From Hyphomonadaceae bacterium BRH_c29 (lineage in GTDB: Bacteria > Pseudomonadota > Alphaproteobacteria > Caulobacterales > Hyphomonadaceae): a stretch of DNA of 64,000 bases. Shown piece by piece: positions 39,001 through 49,626 of this stretch. The notes under the pieces were generated by a model that did no database searches, was not told where the DNA came from, and saw nothing but the letters and a program-made list of their open reading frames with translations. The DNA is taken from NCBI GenBank assembly GCA_000961695.1, contig LADW01000005.1, positions 1 to 64,000 on the forward strand, in the 5' to 3' direction. Positions within the stretch are counted from its first letter, which is position 1; each line of letters starts with the position of its first letter. Made by a program: the position numbers and the translations under genes.

Positions 39001-39028
39001 GCTATATTTTTTCCCCTCCAGGCTTCAA
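39001..39028 (-). promoter_or_regulatory. Candidate promoter of the TonB-dependent receptor
   Basis: On the minus strand TTGAAG (39023-39028), a 16-base spacer containing an A-run, and TATAGC (39001-39006) form a reasonable sigma-70-like promoter 48 bases before the receptor start codon. Confidence 0.45.
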
Positions 39029-39447
39029 ATCAAAGTTTTACGAAGGTGGTCCGGCTCCGTTCCGTGGGCGGATTTCTCAGATTTCATGCAGGTTTTTGGC
39101 GCGTCAGGCGCGGGGTACGCAGGGCCCTATCCTGTAATAATCGCAACAATACGCGCGAAAAGGCCAACTGGATGGAGGTGGGCCGGACGCCATGTGACGA
39201 ATTCCTGAAGTTCTTTCCCGTTTCAAGCGCGCGCCAACTGTATTCTGCCGCATGAGGTTGCAAGCACGACGCAGAGAGGAGGCACGGCTGCACAGGGGTT
39301 GGGCGGGCTTGCGAGTTTCGCCGACACGCAGCCGGACACGAAACGGCCTTCCGTTGCCGGACAAACGTGCAGGTCGGGCCTACATTTTGCCCAAGTGCTG
39401 CAGCTATGTGATCCCGAACCCCATGAGGGGCTGGTTTCAGCGAATGT

Positions 39448-39478
39448 TAACGCTTGTGATGGATCGTCACAATCGTTA
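39448..39478. promoter_or_regulatory. 31-bp interrupted palindrome upstream of the secreted DUF11-like gene
   Basis: TAACGCTTGTGA and TCACAATCGTTA are inverted repeats matching at 11 of 12 positions, around a 7-base centre. It lies 27 bases before the start of the gene at 39506. The core TGTGA/TCACA resembles the Crp/Fnr family half-sites, but spacing is 7 rather than 6 bases. An operator or leader hairpin is likely. Confidence 0.5.
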
Positions 39479-39505
39479 GCCAAAACGTACCCGGTGTTAA
39501 GGATC

Positions 39506-39991
39506 ATGCTCAAGGTCTTCCCGATATCCCTTTGTCTTCTTGGCGCCAGCGCTCTGGTGACTACCCTTCCGGCAAGCGCGGATGTGCTTGTGTCGACCGG
39601 TACGGTCGAGAAGGTGATGACAATGGAATACGAGGACGGGTCCACCGAAACCGAATATGTACCCGCCTCCGATGCCGCGTCCGGCGAGGAACTCGCCTAT
39701 GTGGTGAGCTTTCGGAACGAGGGCGCGAAGACCGAAGACGGCGTCGTGATGACCGTCCCCGTGCCGGCTGACATGGTCTATGTCGAGGACTCGGTGATCG
39801 CGGATGATGCGGACGTCGACTTCTCGGTCGATGGTGGCAAGTCCTTCGCGCCGCGCGAGGGTCTCACCGTTGCGGATGGCGAGGAGATCCGCATGGCTTC
39901 CGCTTCCGAGATCACGCATGTCCGCTGGACCTTCGCCCGCGTGACCCCTGGCGAGGAAGGCATGCTCGCCTTTCACGCGATCCTGAACTGA
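39506..39991 (+). CDS. Small secreted protein with a DUF11-like repeat
   Basis: A 161-residue exported protein. The N-terminal signal (LLGASALVTTLPASA) is followed by one acidic beta-rich domain. Segments such as LAYVVSFRNEGAKTEDGVVM, TVPVPADMVYVEDSV, and RWTFARVTPGEEGMLAFHAI match the DUF11 / conserved-repeat pattern of secreted or cell-surface proteins. AAGGA lies just before the ATG. It is upstream of trpF but separated by 60 bases, and probably has its own promoter, possibly overlapping the palindrome. Confidence 0.65.
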   Translation: MLKVFPISLCLLGASALVTTLPASADVLVSTGTVEKVMTMEYEDGSTETEYVPASDAASGEELAYVVSFRNEGAKTEDGVVMTVPVPADMVYVEDSVIADDADVDFSVDGGKSFAPREGLTVADGEEIRMASASEITHVRWTFARVTPGEEGMLAFHAILN

Positions 39992-40051
39992 ACCCACCCC
40001 TCAGCTGACCTGCATTGACCCATGCGCCCGCCCTGGCGTAACGCCGGTGCC

Positions 40052-40681
40052 ATGACACATGTTAAAATCTGCGGCCTCAGAGATCCGGACCTCGTGCGCT
40101 TCTGCGCCGCAGAGGGTGCAGACTGGATCGGCTTTGTCTTCGTCGAGGCCAGCCCCCGCCATGTGACGCCGGAAGCCGCCGAGACACTGCTTCTGGGCGT
40201 CGGCCGCGCCGTGCCGGTGGCCCTCTTGGTCGATCCGGATGACGTCCTCATCGACCGCGTGACCCGCACTGGCATCCGGGTCCTTCAGCTGCATGGCAGC
40301 GAAACGCCGGAACGGGTCGCCGAGATCAGGGAGAAAACCGGCTGTGAAGTCTGGAAGGCGCTTGGTGTCGCGATAGCGGAAGACCTGGCCGGAGCAGGGG
40401 CGTTTGAAGCGGCAGACCGGCTGCTGATCGACGCCAAGCCGCCCACGGGTGCAGACCGGACTGGCGGGCACGGCGCTGCCTTTGACTGGACGATCCTTGA
40501 GGGCTGGGACGCGCCCCGGCCCTGGATCCTCGCCGGGGGTCTGACACCGGAGAATGTGGCCGCCGCCATTGCTGCGACAGGTGCGCCAGCTGTTGATGTC
40601 TCCTCTGGCGTGGAGAAGCTGCGGGGGTTAAAGGACAGGGAGCGAGTGCGGGCATTTCTCCGCGCCGCCAAAGAGGTCTGA
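40052..40681 (+). CDS. trpF: Phosphoribosylanthranilate isomerase
   Basis: A 209-residue TIM-barrel enzyme converting N-(5-phosphoribosyl)anthranilate to CdRP in tryptophan synthesis. The catalytic cysteine is in [21 protein letters not shown] and the substrate-phosphate loop [15 protein letters not shown], then VDVSSGVE, are standard. I chose the ATG at 40052; an in-frame ATG at 40022 adds ten unsupported residues. trpB follows five bases after the stop. Confidence 0.95.
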   Translation: MTHVKICGLRDPDLVRFCAAEGADWIGFVFVEASPRHVTPEAAETLLLGVGRAVPVALLVDPDDVLIDRVTRTGIRVLQLHGSETPERVAEIREKTGCEVWKALGVAIAEDLAGAGAFEAADRLLIDAKPPTGADRTGGHGAAFDWTILEGWDAPRPWILAGGLTPENVAAAIAATGAPAVDVSSGVEKLRGLKDRERVRAFLRAAKEV

Positions 40682-40686
40682 TCCAG

Positions 40687-41898
40687 ATGGACGTTAGAAA
40701 TACCTGGGACCAGTGGCCGGACGCAAACGGCCGGTTTGGTGAGTTCGGTGGACGCTATGTCGCCGAAACGCTGATGCCGCTGATCCTTGAACTCGAAGCC
40801 GAATATCGCCGGGCCAAGGAAGACCCTGCCTTCAAGGCCGAGATGGACGATCTCTGGACCCATTATGTCGGCCGCCCGTCGCCGCTCTATTTCGCTGAGC
40901 GCCTGACCGAGCATTTCGGCGGGGCGAAGATCTATTTCAAACGCGACGAGCTGAACCATACCGGCGCGCACAAGATCAATAACTGCCTCGGTCAGGTCCT
41001 GCTGGCTCGCCGCATGGGCAAGACGCGTATCATCGCGGAGACGGGCGCCGGCCAGCATGGCGTGGCGACGGCAACAATCTGCGCCCGCTTCGGCCTTGAA
41101 TGCGTCGTCTTCATGGGCGAGACCGATGTCGAGCGCCAGAAGCCGAACGTCTTCCGCATGCGCCTTCTGGGCGCCAAGATCGTGCCGGTCTCGTCCGGCA
41201 CGGGCACGCTGAAAGATGCGATGAACGAGGCCCTGCGCGACTGGGTGACCAATGTCGACGACACGTTCTACTGCATCGGCACCGTTGCCGGCCCTCATCC
41301 GTATCCGGAACTTGTCCGGGACTTCCAGTCCATCATCGGCAAGGAAGCCCGCGAGCAGATTCTTGAGCGGGAAGGGCGCCTGCCGGACGTGCTCATGGCC
41401 TGTATCGGCGGCGGATCCAATGCCATCGGCCTTTTCCATCCCTTCCTTGAGGATGAAAGCGTGCGCATGATCGGCGTCGAGGCGGCGGGCCACGGCATCG
41501 AAACGGGCGAGCATGCAGCGGCGCTGAACGGCGGCCGGCCGGGCATCCTGCATGGCAACCGCACCTATTTGCTGCAGACCGATGACGGCCAGATCCTCGA
41601 TGCGCACTCGATCTCTGCCGGGCTCGACTATCCGGGCATCGGGCCGGAGCACGCCTTCCTGCGCGACAGCGGCCGGGCGCAATACTTGTCTACGACTGAC
41701 GAGGAGGCCCTCGCGGCCTTCCAGCTCTGCACCCAGCTTGAAGGCATCATCCCGGCGCTTGAGCCCTCCCACGCCATCGCCCGCGTCGGGGAAGTGGCGC
41801 AGGAGCTCGGCAAGGACGGCCTGATCATTCTCAATATGTGCGGACGCGGCGACAAGGACGTGTTCTCAGTGGCCAAGTTGCTTGGAGTTGAGATGTGA
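40687..41898 (+). CDS. trpB: Tryptophan synthase beta chain
   Basis: A 403-residue PLP enzyme joining indole and serine to tryptophan. The PLP lysine is in [28 protein letters not shown], the GGGSNAIG phosphate loop, and the C-terminal CGRGDKD motif are all present. Length is normal for the alphaproteobacterial TrpB1 form that pairs with TrpA. The next gene begins in its last codons through a GTGA overlap. Confidence 0.98.
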   Translation: MDVRNTWDQWPDANGRFGEFGGRYVAETLMPLILELEAEYRRAKEDPAFKAEMDDLWTHYVGRPSPLYFAERLTEHFGGAKIYFKRDELNHTGAHKINNCLGQVLLARRMGKTRIIAETGAGQHGVATATICARFGLECVVFMGETDVERQKPNVFRMRLLGAKIVPVSSGTGTLKDAMNEALRDWVTNVDDTFYCIGTVAGPHPYPELVRDFQSIIGKEAREQILEREGRLPDVLMACIGGGSNAIGLFHPFLEDESVRMIGVEAAGHGIETGEHAAALNGGRPGILHGNRTYLLQTDDGQILDAHSISAGLDYPGIGPEHAFLRDSGRAQYLSTTDEEALAAFQLCTQLEGIIPALEPSHAIARVGEVAQELGKDGLIILNMCGRGDKDVFSVAKLLGVEM

Positions 41899-42269
41899 AA
41901 CAGTTCCTGTCCGTCATCCTCCTGATCGCGCTTGGGGGCTGTGTGCCGACGACAAAGTATAATTATGTCCCGTTGACGCAGCAGAATTTCGTGGCCGCGC
42001 AGAATGGGAAGCGGATTCCGCTGGTCGCAGCGGAAACGGCGCTTTGCTTTGCGGATGGGCACACCGCCTTCGTGCGCGACGCCGAATGGACCGAGACCGG
42101 CATCTGTGGCCAGGCGCATCCTCCGGTCGGCGACGATGACGGCATGGAATGCTATGGCTGGGACCGGGTCGCCGGCGTGGGCATTCCCTATGAAGGGCGT
42201 TCCATGTCCGTTGTGCCGATGGCCGCTGTGCAGATCGGTCAATGCGATCCGGAGGCGCTTGCAGAATGA
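41895..42269 (+). CDS. Small predicted lipoprotein embedded in the trp operon
   Basis: A 124-residue exported lipoprotein (lipobox ALGGC) that I do not recognise. The mature part has pairs of cysteines (LCFADGH, GICGQAH, MECYGWD, IGQCDPE), suggesting disulfides. The start is a GTG inside the trpB stop (GTGA), and the stop overlaps the cutA ATG (ATGA), so it is translated with its neighbours. Nothing in it suggests a role in tryptophan synthesis. Confidence 0.65.
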   Translation: MKQFLSVILLIALGGCVPTTKYNYVPLTQQNFVAAQNGKRIPLVAAETALCFADGHTAFVRDAEWTETGICGQAHPPVGDDDGMECYGWDRVAGVGIPYEGRSMSVVPMAAVQIGQCDPEALAE

Positions 42270-42586
42270 CCGACCTTCTTCTCATCCGCATCACATGCCC
42301 GTCGCAACGTGTCGCCCAGGAAATTGGCGATGCCGCTGTTGAGCACCGGCTGTCGGCCTGCGCGAACCTCGAAGGTCCGGTCTCGTCCACCTATCGCTGG
42401 AAAGGCGTTGTCGAGCAGGCGTTTGAATACATTCTCTGGCTCAAGGCGCCGAAAGCGAATTGGGACAGGATCGAGGCCCTTGTCCTCACCCACCACCCTT
42501 ACGATGTCCCGGCCATGGTGGCGCTGCCCTGCCTTGAAGCGCATGCGCCTTATGATGCCTGGGTTCACGAGAACACGGATAGCTGA
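42266..42586 (+). CDS. cutA: Divalent-cation tolerance protein CutA
   Basis: A 106-residue PII-like trimeric protein. The family hallmarks are CPSQRVAQEIGDAAVEHRLSACAN in part, then VSSTYRWKGVVEQ and the C-terminal HPYDVPAMVALP. CutA is linked to copper tolerance in E. coli, but its true role in most bacteria is unclear. It overlaps the preceding lipoprotein gene by four bases and the trpA start by one (TGATG), an unusual place within the trp operon. Confidence 0.92.
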   Translation: MTDLLLIRITCPSQRVAQEIGDAAVEHRLSACANLEGPVSSTYRWKGVVEQAFEYILWLKAPKANWDRIEALVLTHHPYDVPAMVALPCLEAHAPYDAWVHENTDS

Positions 42587-43413
42587 TGCCAACCGAACGT
42601 ATTACCGCTGCCTTCGACCGCGCGAAGGCGGACAAGCGCGCCGTCCTTGTTGCCTACCTGATGGCGGGCGACCCGGATCTTGAGACGAGTTTTCAGAGCC
42701 TGTGCGCCCTGCGCGACAATGGCGCTGACATCATCGAGTTGGGCGCGCCGTTTACCGATCCGATGGCCGATGGCCCGGCGATCCAGCGGGCGGGTCTGCG
42801 GGCGCTGGCCAATCATACGAAGCTGACCGACGTGCTGGCACTGGTCGCGCGTTTTCGCGAGACCGACCAGACGACGCCGCTGATCATCATGGGCTATGCC
42901 AATCCTGTTCATTCCATGGGCTATGCCAAATTCGCCGAAGCTGCCCACGTGGCCGGCGTCGACGGCACGATCATCGTCGACCTGCCGCCGGAAGAAGATG
43001 CCGAGCTGCGCGGGGAATACGCCAAATACGGTCTCTCCGTGATCCGGCTGGCCACGCCCACCACGCATGAAGCGCGGATGAAAAAGGTGGCCGAAGGGGC
43101 CTCCGGATTCCTGTATTTTGTCTCCGTGACCGGCGTCACCGGGGCTGGAAGCGCCGATCCTGCAGCGATTGCAGGGAACATAGAGATGGCCAAGCGCGTA
43201 TCAGGGCTGCCAGTTTGTGTTGGTTTTGGTGTAAAAACCGGTGCGCAGGCTGCGGAAATGGCTAAAGTGGCTGACGGGGTTGTCGTAGGCAGTGCTTTCG
43301 TGGAGCATGCTGAGGCGGCTCACGAATCAGGCGATCTGGCCCGCGCACCCCAGGGGATGGGGGCTTTGGCCGGAGAACTCAGCAAAGCGATCGCAGGGGT
43401 CGCGAAGCCGTAA
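42586..43413 (+). CDS. trpA: Tryptophan synthase alpha chain
   Basis: A 275-residue TIM-barrel enzyme that cleaves indole-3-glycerol phosphate. The catalytic Glu is in ELGAPFTDPMADGP, the catalytic Asp in GVDGTIIVDLPPEE, and the phosphate loop in VTGVTGAG and FGVKTGAQA. It starts in the cutA stop codon. Two added genes lie between it and trpB, yet all overlap, so the synthase subunits should still be made from one mRNA. Confidence 0.97.
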   Translation: MPTERITAAFDRAKADKRAVLVAYLMAGDPDLETSFQSLCALRDNGADIIELGAPFTDPMADGPAIQRAGLRALANHTKLTDVLALVARFRETDQTTPLIIMGYANPVHSMGYAKFAEAAHVAGVDGTIIVDLPPEEDAELRGEYAKYGLSVIRLATPTTHEARMKKVAEGASGFLYFVSVTGVTGAGSADPAAIAGNIEMAKRVSGLPVCVGFGVKTGAQAAEMAKVADGVVVGSAFVEHAEAAHESGDLARAPQGMGALAGELSKAIAGVAKP

Positions 43414-43441
43414 AGGCTGTTACAGCCGTGGAGGTTGTCGG

Positions 43442-44407
43442 ATGAACTGGATCAACAAGGTCACGCCGCCAGGCCTGAAGACCATGCTGGCCAAGCGTGA
43501 GACGCCGGATGACCTGTGGGTGAAATGCCCGCTCTCCGGTGAACTCGTCTACAAGACCGACCTGGAAGAGAATTGGTTTGTGACGCCCGCGGGCGCGCAC
43601 ATGCGCATCTCGCCGCGTACACGGTTCCGCCTCCTGTTCGACGATGAGCGCTGGGAGCCGATCGAGCTGCCGGGCGTCGCCATGGACCCGCTGAAATTCA
43701 AGGACGACAAGCCTTATCCCGCCCGCCTCAAGGCGGCCAAAGCCAAGATTGCGGCCCGCGAGAAAAAGGAAACCGAAGGCGGCGGCGCCCCGCTCCTTCA
43801 GGATGACTGCATGGTCGCGGCCTATGGCAAGATCGGCGGCGTGCCGACGGTCGTGCTCGTGCAGGACTTTGCCTTCATGGGCGGCTCGCTGGGCATGGCA
43901 GCCGGGGAGGGGTTCATCACCGCTGCCCACATGGCGCTGGCTCGCAAGGCCGCTTTCGTCGTCTGTACCGCTTCCGGCGGCGCGCGCATGCAGGAAGGCA
44001 CGCTCAGTCTGATGCAGATGCCGCGCACCACGCTGGCCATCAACGAACTTACCGAAGCGAAACTGCCCTATGTTGTTGTGCTGACGGACCCGACTTCGGG
44101 CGGCGTGTCGGCCTCCTATGCGATGCTGGGCGATGTCCACATTGCCGAGCCGGGCGCCATGATCGCCTTCTCCGGCCCGCGCGTGATCGAACAGACCATC
44201 CGCGAAAGCCTGCCCAAGGGCTTTCAGCGGTCTGAGTTCCTGCGTGAAAAAGGCCAGGTCGATATCGTGGTCGACCGCCGCAAGATGAAGGACACGCTCG
44301 CCCGCGTTCTTTCCATGTTGATGCCGAAATCGCGCCGGTCCAGTGACACGCTGCCAGCCTCGCTGAATGCGCCCAAGACACACGTTTCCAAGGGCAAGAC
44401 TGCTTGA
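43442..44407 (+). CDS. accD: Acetyl-CoA carboxylase, carboxyltransferase beta subunit
   Basis: A 321-residue crotonase-fold subunit that moves the carboxyl group from biotin to acetyl-CoA in fatty-acid synthesis. The core motifs FAFMGGSLGMAAGEGFITA, CTASGGARMQEG and LTDPTSGGVSASYAMLGD are normal. The N-terminal zinc ribbon of E. coli AccD (CxxC..CxxC) is reduced here to one cysteine (Cys29, in WVKCPLSGE); the other positions hold Ser32, Thr48 and Gly51. Several alphaproteobacteria show this loss. folC begins at a TTG inside the stop codon. Confidence 0.95.
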   Translation: MNWINKVTPPGLKTMLAKRETPDDLWVKCPLSGELVYKTDLEENWFVTPAGAHMRISPRTRFRLLFDDERWEPIELPGVAMDPLKFKDDKPYPARLKAAKAKIAAREKKETEGGGAPLLQDDCMVAAYGKIGGVPTVVLVQDFAFMGGSLGMAAGEGFITAAHMALARKAAFVVCTASGGARMQEGTLSLMQMPRTTLAINELTEAKLPYVVVLTDPTSGGVSASYAMLGDVHIAEPGAMIAFSGPRVIEQTIRESLPKGFQRSEFLREKGQVDIVVDRRKMKDTLARVLSMLMPKSRRSSDTLPASLNAPKTHVSKGKTA

Positions 44408-45657
44408 CTGGAGACAGTGCGGCCCTTGCCGCGGCGCTGAAGCGTTTCGAAGGGCTCTATCCCGACGTGATCCACCTGTCGCTTGGACGGGTCGAAGCCG
44501 CTCTGGAAGCGCTCGGCCGCCCGCAGGATCGCTTGCCGCCAGTCATTCACGTGGCGGGCACCAATGGGAAGGGGTCGACCTCGGCTTTCATGCGGGCCAT
44601 GGCCGAAGCCGCCGGCCTGAAAGTGCATGTCTTTACCAGCCCGCATCTCGTCCGCTTCAATGAGCGTATCCGCCTCGCCGGTGAGATTGTGGACGATGAA
44701 CGCCTCATCGCATGGCTGGACCGGACCTATGAGGCCCTACAGGGACAGGAAATCACCCATTTCGAAGCGACCACGGCGACAGCCATGCTGGCCTTCTCTG
44801 AGGTTCCGGCAGACTTGCTGATCCTCGAAGTGGGTCTCGGCGGGCGCTATGACGCGACGAACGTGATCGACCAGCCTGCGCTATGCGTGATCACGCCGGT
44901 TGATTTTGATCACAAGGCTTTCCTCGGCTCCGACATCCGCAAGATTGCGGGCGAGAAGGCGGGCATCATCCGGCCAGGGCGTCCGGTGCTGAGCGCGATC
45001 CAGCGCAAGGTCTGCGACGAGGTCATCACCGCCGAAGCTGAGAAACAGGGCGCCCCGCTCTACAAGCTGAGGGCGCACTATATTGACGCCATGCCGGACG
45101 ATCTCGCTTTGATCGGGGAGCATCAGCGGGCCAATGCCGCGCTTGCGGCCATGGCGATGCAGCTATTCGGCAATTCGACAAGGGTTCCCGAAGCGGCGAT
45201 CTTTGAAGGCGCCCGCACGGCCAGCTGGCCCGCCCGGATGCAGCGCCTCAAGGACGGTCCGCTTACCGCTATCGTGCCAGGCGTCGAGGTCTGGCTGGAC
45301 GGCGGGCACAATCCGCACGCCGCCCGCGCCATCGCCCGGCACCTGAAACGGCAGGACGGAACGACCGCGCTGGTCTCGGGCATGTTGGCTTCGAAGGACG
45401 CGACCGGCTTCTTCATGCCGTTCCGGCCTTTGCATCCACCGGTCTTCACTGTGCCGAACGCGCCGGGGCACCGGGCAGCTGAGCCGCGCGAACTGGCCGA
45501 AGCGGCGGCGATGGCCGGACTGGATGCCAGGCCCTGCGCCAGCCTCGAGGAAGGCCTGAAGGCGGCCGCTGCGACCGGAGCAGACCGGATCCTGATTTGC
45601 GGTTCGCTCTATCTCGCCGGCGAAGTGCTGTCGAAGAATGGGGAAGACCCGGTCTAA
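44404..45657 (+). CDS. folC: Folylpolyglutamate synthase / dihydrofolate synthase
   Basis: A 417-residue Mur-ligase-type enzyme that adds glutamate to folates. The ATP P-loop is VAGTNGKGSTSAFM, and the lid and catalytic region contain FTSPHLVRFNERI, EVGLGGRYDATN and DGGHNPHAARAI. The start is a TTG sharing bases with the accD stop. It ends the trp-accD-folC run, directly before a strong bidirectional terminator. Confidence 0.95.
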   Translation: MTGDSAALAAALKRFEGLYPDVIHLSLGRVEAALEALGRPQDRLPPVIHVAGTNGKGSTSAFMRAMAEAAGLKVHVFTSPHLVRFNERIRLAGEIVDDERLIAWLDRTYEALQGQEITHFEATTATAMLAFSEVPADLLILEVGLGGRYDATNVIDQPALCVITPVDFDHKAFLGSDIRKIAGEKAGIIRPGRPVLSAIQRKVCDEVITAEAEKQGAPLYKLRAHYIDAMPDDLALIGEHQRANAALAAMAMQLFGNSTRVPEAAIFEGARTASWPARMQRLKDGPLTAIVPGVEVWLDGGHNPHAARAIARHLKRQDGTTALVSGMLASKDATGFFMPFRPLHPPVFTVPNAPGHRAAEPRELAEAAAMAGLDARPCASLEEGLKAAAATGADRILICGSLYLAGEVLSKNGEDPV

Positions 45658-45684
45658 GGGTCTGTTTTCATTCGCGGAATAGAA

Positions 45685-45711
45685 AAAGGGCGGCCAATCA
45701 GGCCGCCCTTT
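45685..45711. terminator. Bidirectional rho-independent terminator between folC and mscL
   Basis: AAAGGGCGGCC and GGCCGCCCTTT form an 11-bp perfect stem with loop AATCA. On the minus strand the stem is followed by five Ts; on the plus strand by three. It lies between the converging folC and mscL genes and could stop transcription from both. Confidence 0.88.
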
Positions 45712-45791
45712 CCACTCTACACGGTACTCTACTGTTCGGGACTATGGGCGACTAAACCTTAACAGAACCCGAACGGGGTGACCGCAGGGGC

Positions 45792-46205
45792 CTACTGGGA
45801 TTGTTTGGCCAGCAGGTTGCGGATTTCTTCCAGAAGCACTTCCTGGCGCGGCGGGGCCGGCGGCGGAGCGGCTTCTTCCTTCTTCTTCAGCGAATTCATG
45901 GCCTTGATGATCATGAACATGACGAAGGCGACGATGGTGAACGAGATGACGGCGGAGATGAAGTTGCCGAGTTCGATGACGGCAGCTTCTTTCACCACTT
46001 CACCAGCTTCGTTCAGGACAGCCGGCGAGATTGTGTAAGACCAGGAGGCCAGGTCGAGGCCGCCCATGATCGGGGCCAGCAGAGGCAGAAACACGCCCTG
46101 GATGAAGGCGGTAACGACTGTTGCGAAGGCGCCGCCCATTACGAACCCGACGGCCATGTCGACCAGATTGCCCTTGAGGGCGAATTCCTTGAATTCCTTG
46201 AGCAT
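45792..46205 (-). CDS. mscL: Large-conductance mechanosensitive channel MscL
   Basis: A 137-residue channel that opens under membrane tension in osmotic downshock. It begins MLKEFKEFALKGNLVDMAVG, the conserved amphipathic helix and pore-lining TM1, followed by a periplasmic loop and TM2 (ISFTIVAFVMFMIIKAMN). The C-terminus has the usual charged bundle. It converges with folC and shares a bidirectional terminator. Confidence 0.95.
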   Translation of the reverse strand: MLKEFKEFALKGNLVDMAVGFVMGGAFATVVTAFIQGVFLPLLAPIMGGLDLASWSYTISPAVLNEAGEVVKEAAVIELGNFISAVISFTIVAFVMFMIIKAMNSLKKKEEAAPPPAPPRQEVLLEEIRNLLAKQSQ

Positions 46206-46311
46206 TTCAGTCTCCCCTTCCTGAGGTTGCTATTCAAGATACCTGAGGACTTGATCCTACTATTCGGGATAAGGGTCAAGAATTCTCGTCAAATGCGGGA
46301 AAGCCTGCGGC

Positions 46312-46611
46312 TTATCTCGCTTCCGGGTCTTCGCCGCCATTGACGCGGGCGCGCAATTCCTTGCCGGCCTTGAAGAAGGGGACGGCCTTGGCCGGAACCT
46401 CGACGGGCTCGCCCGTACGCGGGTTTCGCCCCTTGCGGGAATCCCTTTTGCGGACAGAGAATGCGCCAAAGCCGCGCAATTCGACCCTGTCGCCGCGGGT
46501 GAGCGCGGCGCCAATCTCGTCGAGGATCACATTCACAACCTTCTCCAGGTCTTCCTGGCGAAGATGGGAATACTCCGTAGCGAGTTTCGCGATGAGTTCA
46601 GACTTCAGCAT
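46312..46611 (-). CDS. ihfB: Integration host factor subunit beta
   Basis: A 99-residue DNA-bending protein. It begins [11 protein letters not shown] and has the beta-arm motif [17 protein letters not shown] with the intercalating proline. The final position after cmk and rpsA on the same strand matches alphaproteobacterial order. It starts 102 bases after the rpsA stop; a perfect 10-bp inverted repeat lies between them. Confidence 0.95.
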   Translation of the reverse strand: MLKSELIAKLATEYSHLRQEDLEKVVNVILDEIGAALTRGDRVELRGFGAFSVRKRDSRKGRNPRTGEPVEVPAKAVPFFKAGKELRARVNGGEDPEAR

Positions 46612-46630
46612 GTGATTGTTTGTAAACGCA

Positions 46631-46663
46631 TTTGCGGCGGAAGCGCTAGGCCCCCGCCGCAAA
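46631..46663. repeat. Inverted repeat between rpsA and ihfB
   Basis: TTTGCGGCGG and CCGCCGCAAA are perfect 10-base inverted repeats around a 13-base centre, within the 101-base gap. There is no T-run, so it is more likely a processing or attenuation hairpin than a simple terminator. It sits 20 bases before the ihfB start on the minus strand. Confidence 0.55.
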
Positions 46664-46712
46664 CATTGCAAGAAATTTAGGGGGCTAGGCGTCCCCTGAT
46701 CTCAGGACCGGC

Positions 46713-48665
<1,953 letters not shown>

Positions 48666-48797
48666 TTGGGGTTCCTGGTGCGGGGCGAACGGTTAGATGC
48701 AGGCGCGCACCATTGCGGCCTGCTGGATCGACCCGAGAGCGTGGTCTCATAAAATCTGAGTGGTGCAGCCTGTTTGGATTTGAGGCTGAAAGCCCCT

Positions 48798-49436
48798 TCA
48801 GGTGCCGTTTCCACGGGCGAGAGCAACTTTGACAGCTGCCAGCGCCTTTTCCACTGCGGCCTCTATAGTCAGGTCGGTGGTGTCTATCAAGACCGCATCT
48901 GCCGCCATGGCGGCCGGGGCGTCCTTGCGGGACTGGTCGCGGGCGTCGCGTTCGCGCAGCTGCTCGATGACCTGTTCGAGCGATATGCCCTCGCCAAAAC
49001 CGAGCAGTTCGCGCCAGCGCCGGTAGCCGCGCTGCTCGACATCGGCATCGACCCAGAGCTTCACATCGGCGTCCGGCGCGATCACCGTGCCGATATCGCG
49101 TCCGTCCAGCAGGGCGCCGCCGGCTTGCAGGGCAAAGGCCCGTTGCAGCTCGAACAGGGCCTGACGGACGGCGGGAAAGGCGCTGACAATAGAGGCGGCC
49201 TTGCCGGCCTCTGCCGTGCGCAGCTCCGCCTCGTTGAAATCATTCAGATCGAGCGAGGCGGCGACAGCGGCGAGGCGCGCTTCATCGTCCAGCGCGACGC
49301 CTTCCTTGATCGCGGCCACGGCGGTCGCGCGGTAGAGCCGCCCGGTGTCCATGTGCGGCAGGCCGTAATAGCCGGCCAGCCGTTTCGCGATGGTGCCCTT
49401 ACCGGAGGCCGTGGTGCCGTCGATTGCGATGATCAT
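48798..49436 (-). CDS. cmk: Cytidylate kinase
   Basis: A 212-residue kinase phosphorylating CMP and dCMP. It begins MIIAIDGTTASGKGTIAKRL, with the P-loop; MDTGRLYRA and LDGRDIGTVIAPDADVKLWV are CMP-binding motifs, and the C-terminus has the usual variable LID region. It lies in the conserved aroA-cmk-rpsA line, but here aroA is separated by four other genes. Confidence 0.95.
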   Translation of the reverse strand: MIIAIDGTTASGKGTIAKRLAGYYGLPHMDTGRLYRATAVAAIKEGVALDDEARLAAVAASLDLNDFNEAELRTAEAGKAASIVSAFPAVRQALFELQRAFALQAGGALLDGRDIGTVIAPDADVKLWVDADVEQRGYRRWRELLGFGEGISLEQVIEQLRERDARDQSRKDAPAAMAADAVLIDTTDLTIEAAVEKALAAVKVALARGNGT

Positions 49437-49496
49437 GGGCGCGGGAAGTGCGTGAAGGGGCCTGCGAAGTCAAGCGGTGAGGGGGGATTGAGCTGA

Positions 49497-49621
49497 CGCG
49501 GCCTCCGGCCTTGCTGCTCGGTGCTTGTGGGGGGAGAGCCACCTCACGAGCAACGCGAAGGCGCAGCGGCCCCGAGCCGAAGGCGAGGGAACAGCCGCGA
49601 GCAGCAAGGCCGGAGGCCGCG
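49497..49621. repeat. Inverted-repeat element (24-bp perfect arms) between SDR and cmk genes
   Basis: The left arm 49497-49520 (beginning CGCGGCCTCCGGCC) and the right arm 49598-49621 are exact inverted repeats of 24 bases; a one-base bulge lets five more pairs form outside (AGCTG and CAGCT). The centre of 77 bases is itself rich in short GC repeats. The right arm ends five bases from the SDR stop. The layout resembles an extragenic palindromic repeat or a very small mobile element rather than a gene. Confidence 0.7.
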
Positions 49622-49626
49622 CAGCT

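Larger units (their letters stand above)
38953..39505. other. Intergenic region of about 550 bp without a supported gene
   Basis: This divergent gap lies between the TonB receptor and the small secreted protein. The short open frames in it lack ribosome sites, have random-looking composition, and overlap each other on both strands, so I call none of them. It holds the receptor promoter candidate at 39001-39028 and a long interrupted palindrome at 39448-39478. The rest shows nothing I recognise. Confidence 0.6.

Noticed and set aside
39104-39364. Small frames in the 38953-39505 gap
   Set aside because: They overlap each other on both strands, lack ribosome sites and have Arg/Pro-rich composition typical of random frames in GC-rich DNA.
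39448-39478. A true Crp binding site
   Set aside because: The TGTGA/TCACA halves are separated by 7 bases, not 6, and the palindrome extends well beyond the Crp consensus.
40285-41772. 495-codon open frame antisense to trpB and trpF
   Set aside because: Overlaps two certain trp genes on the other strand and has no domain.
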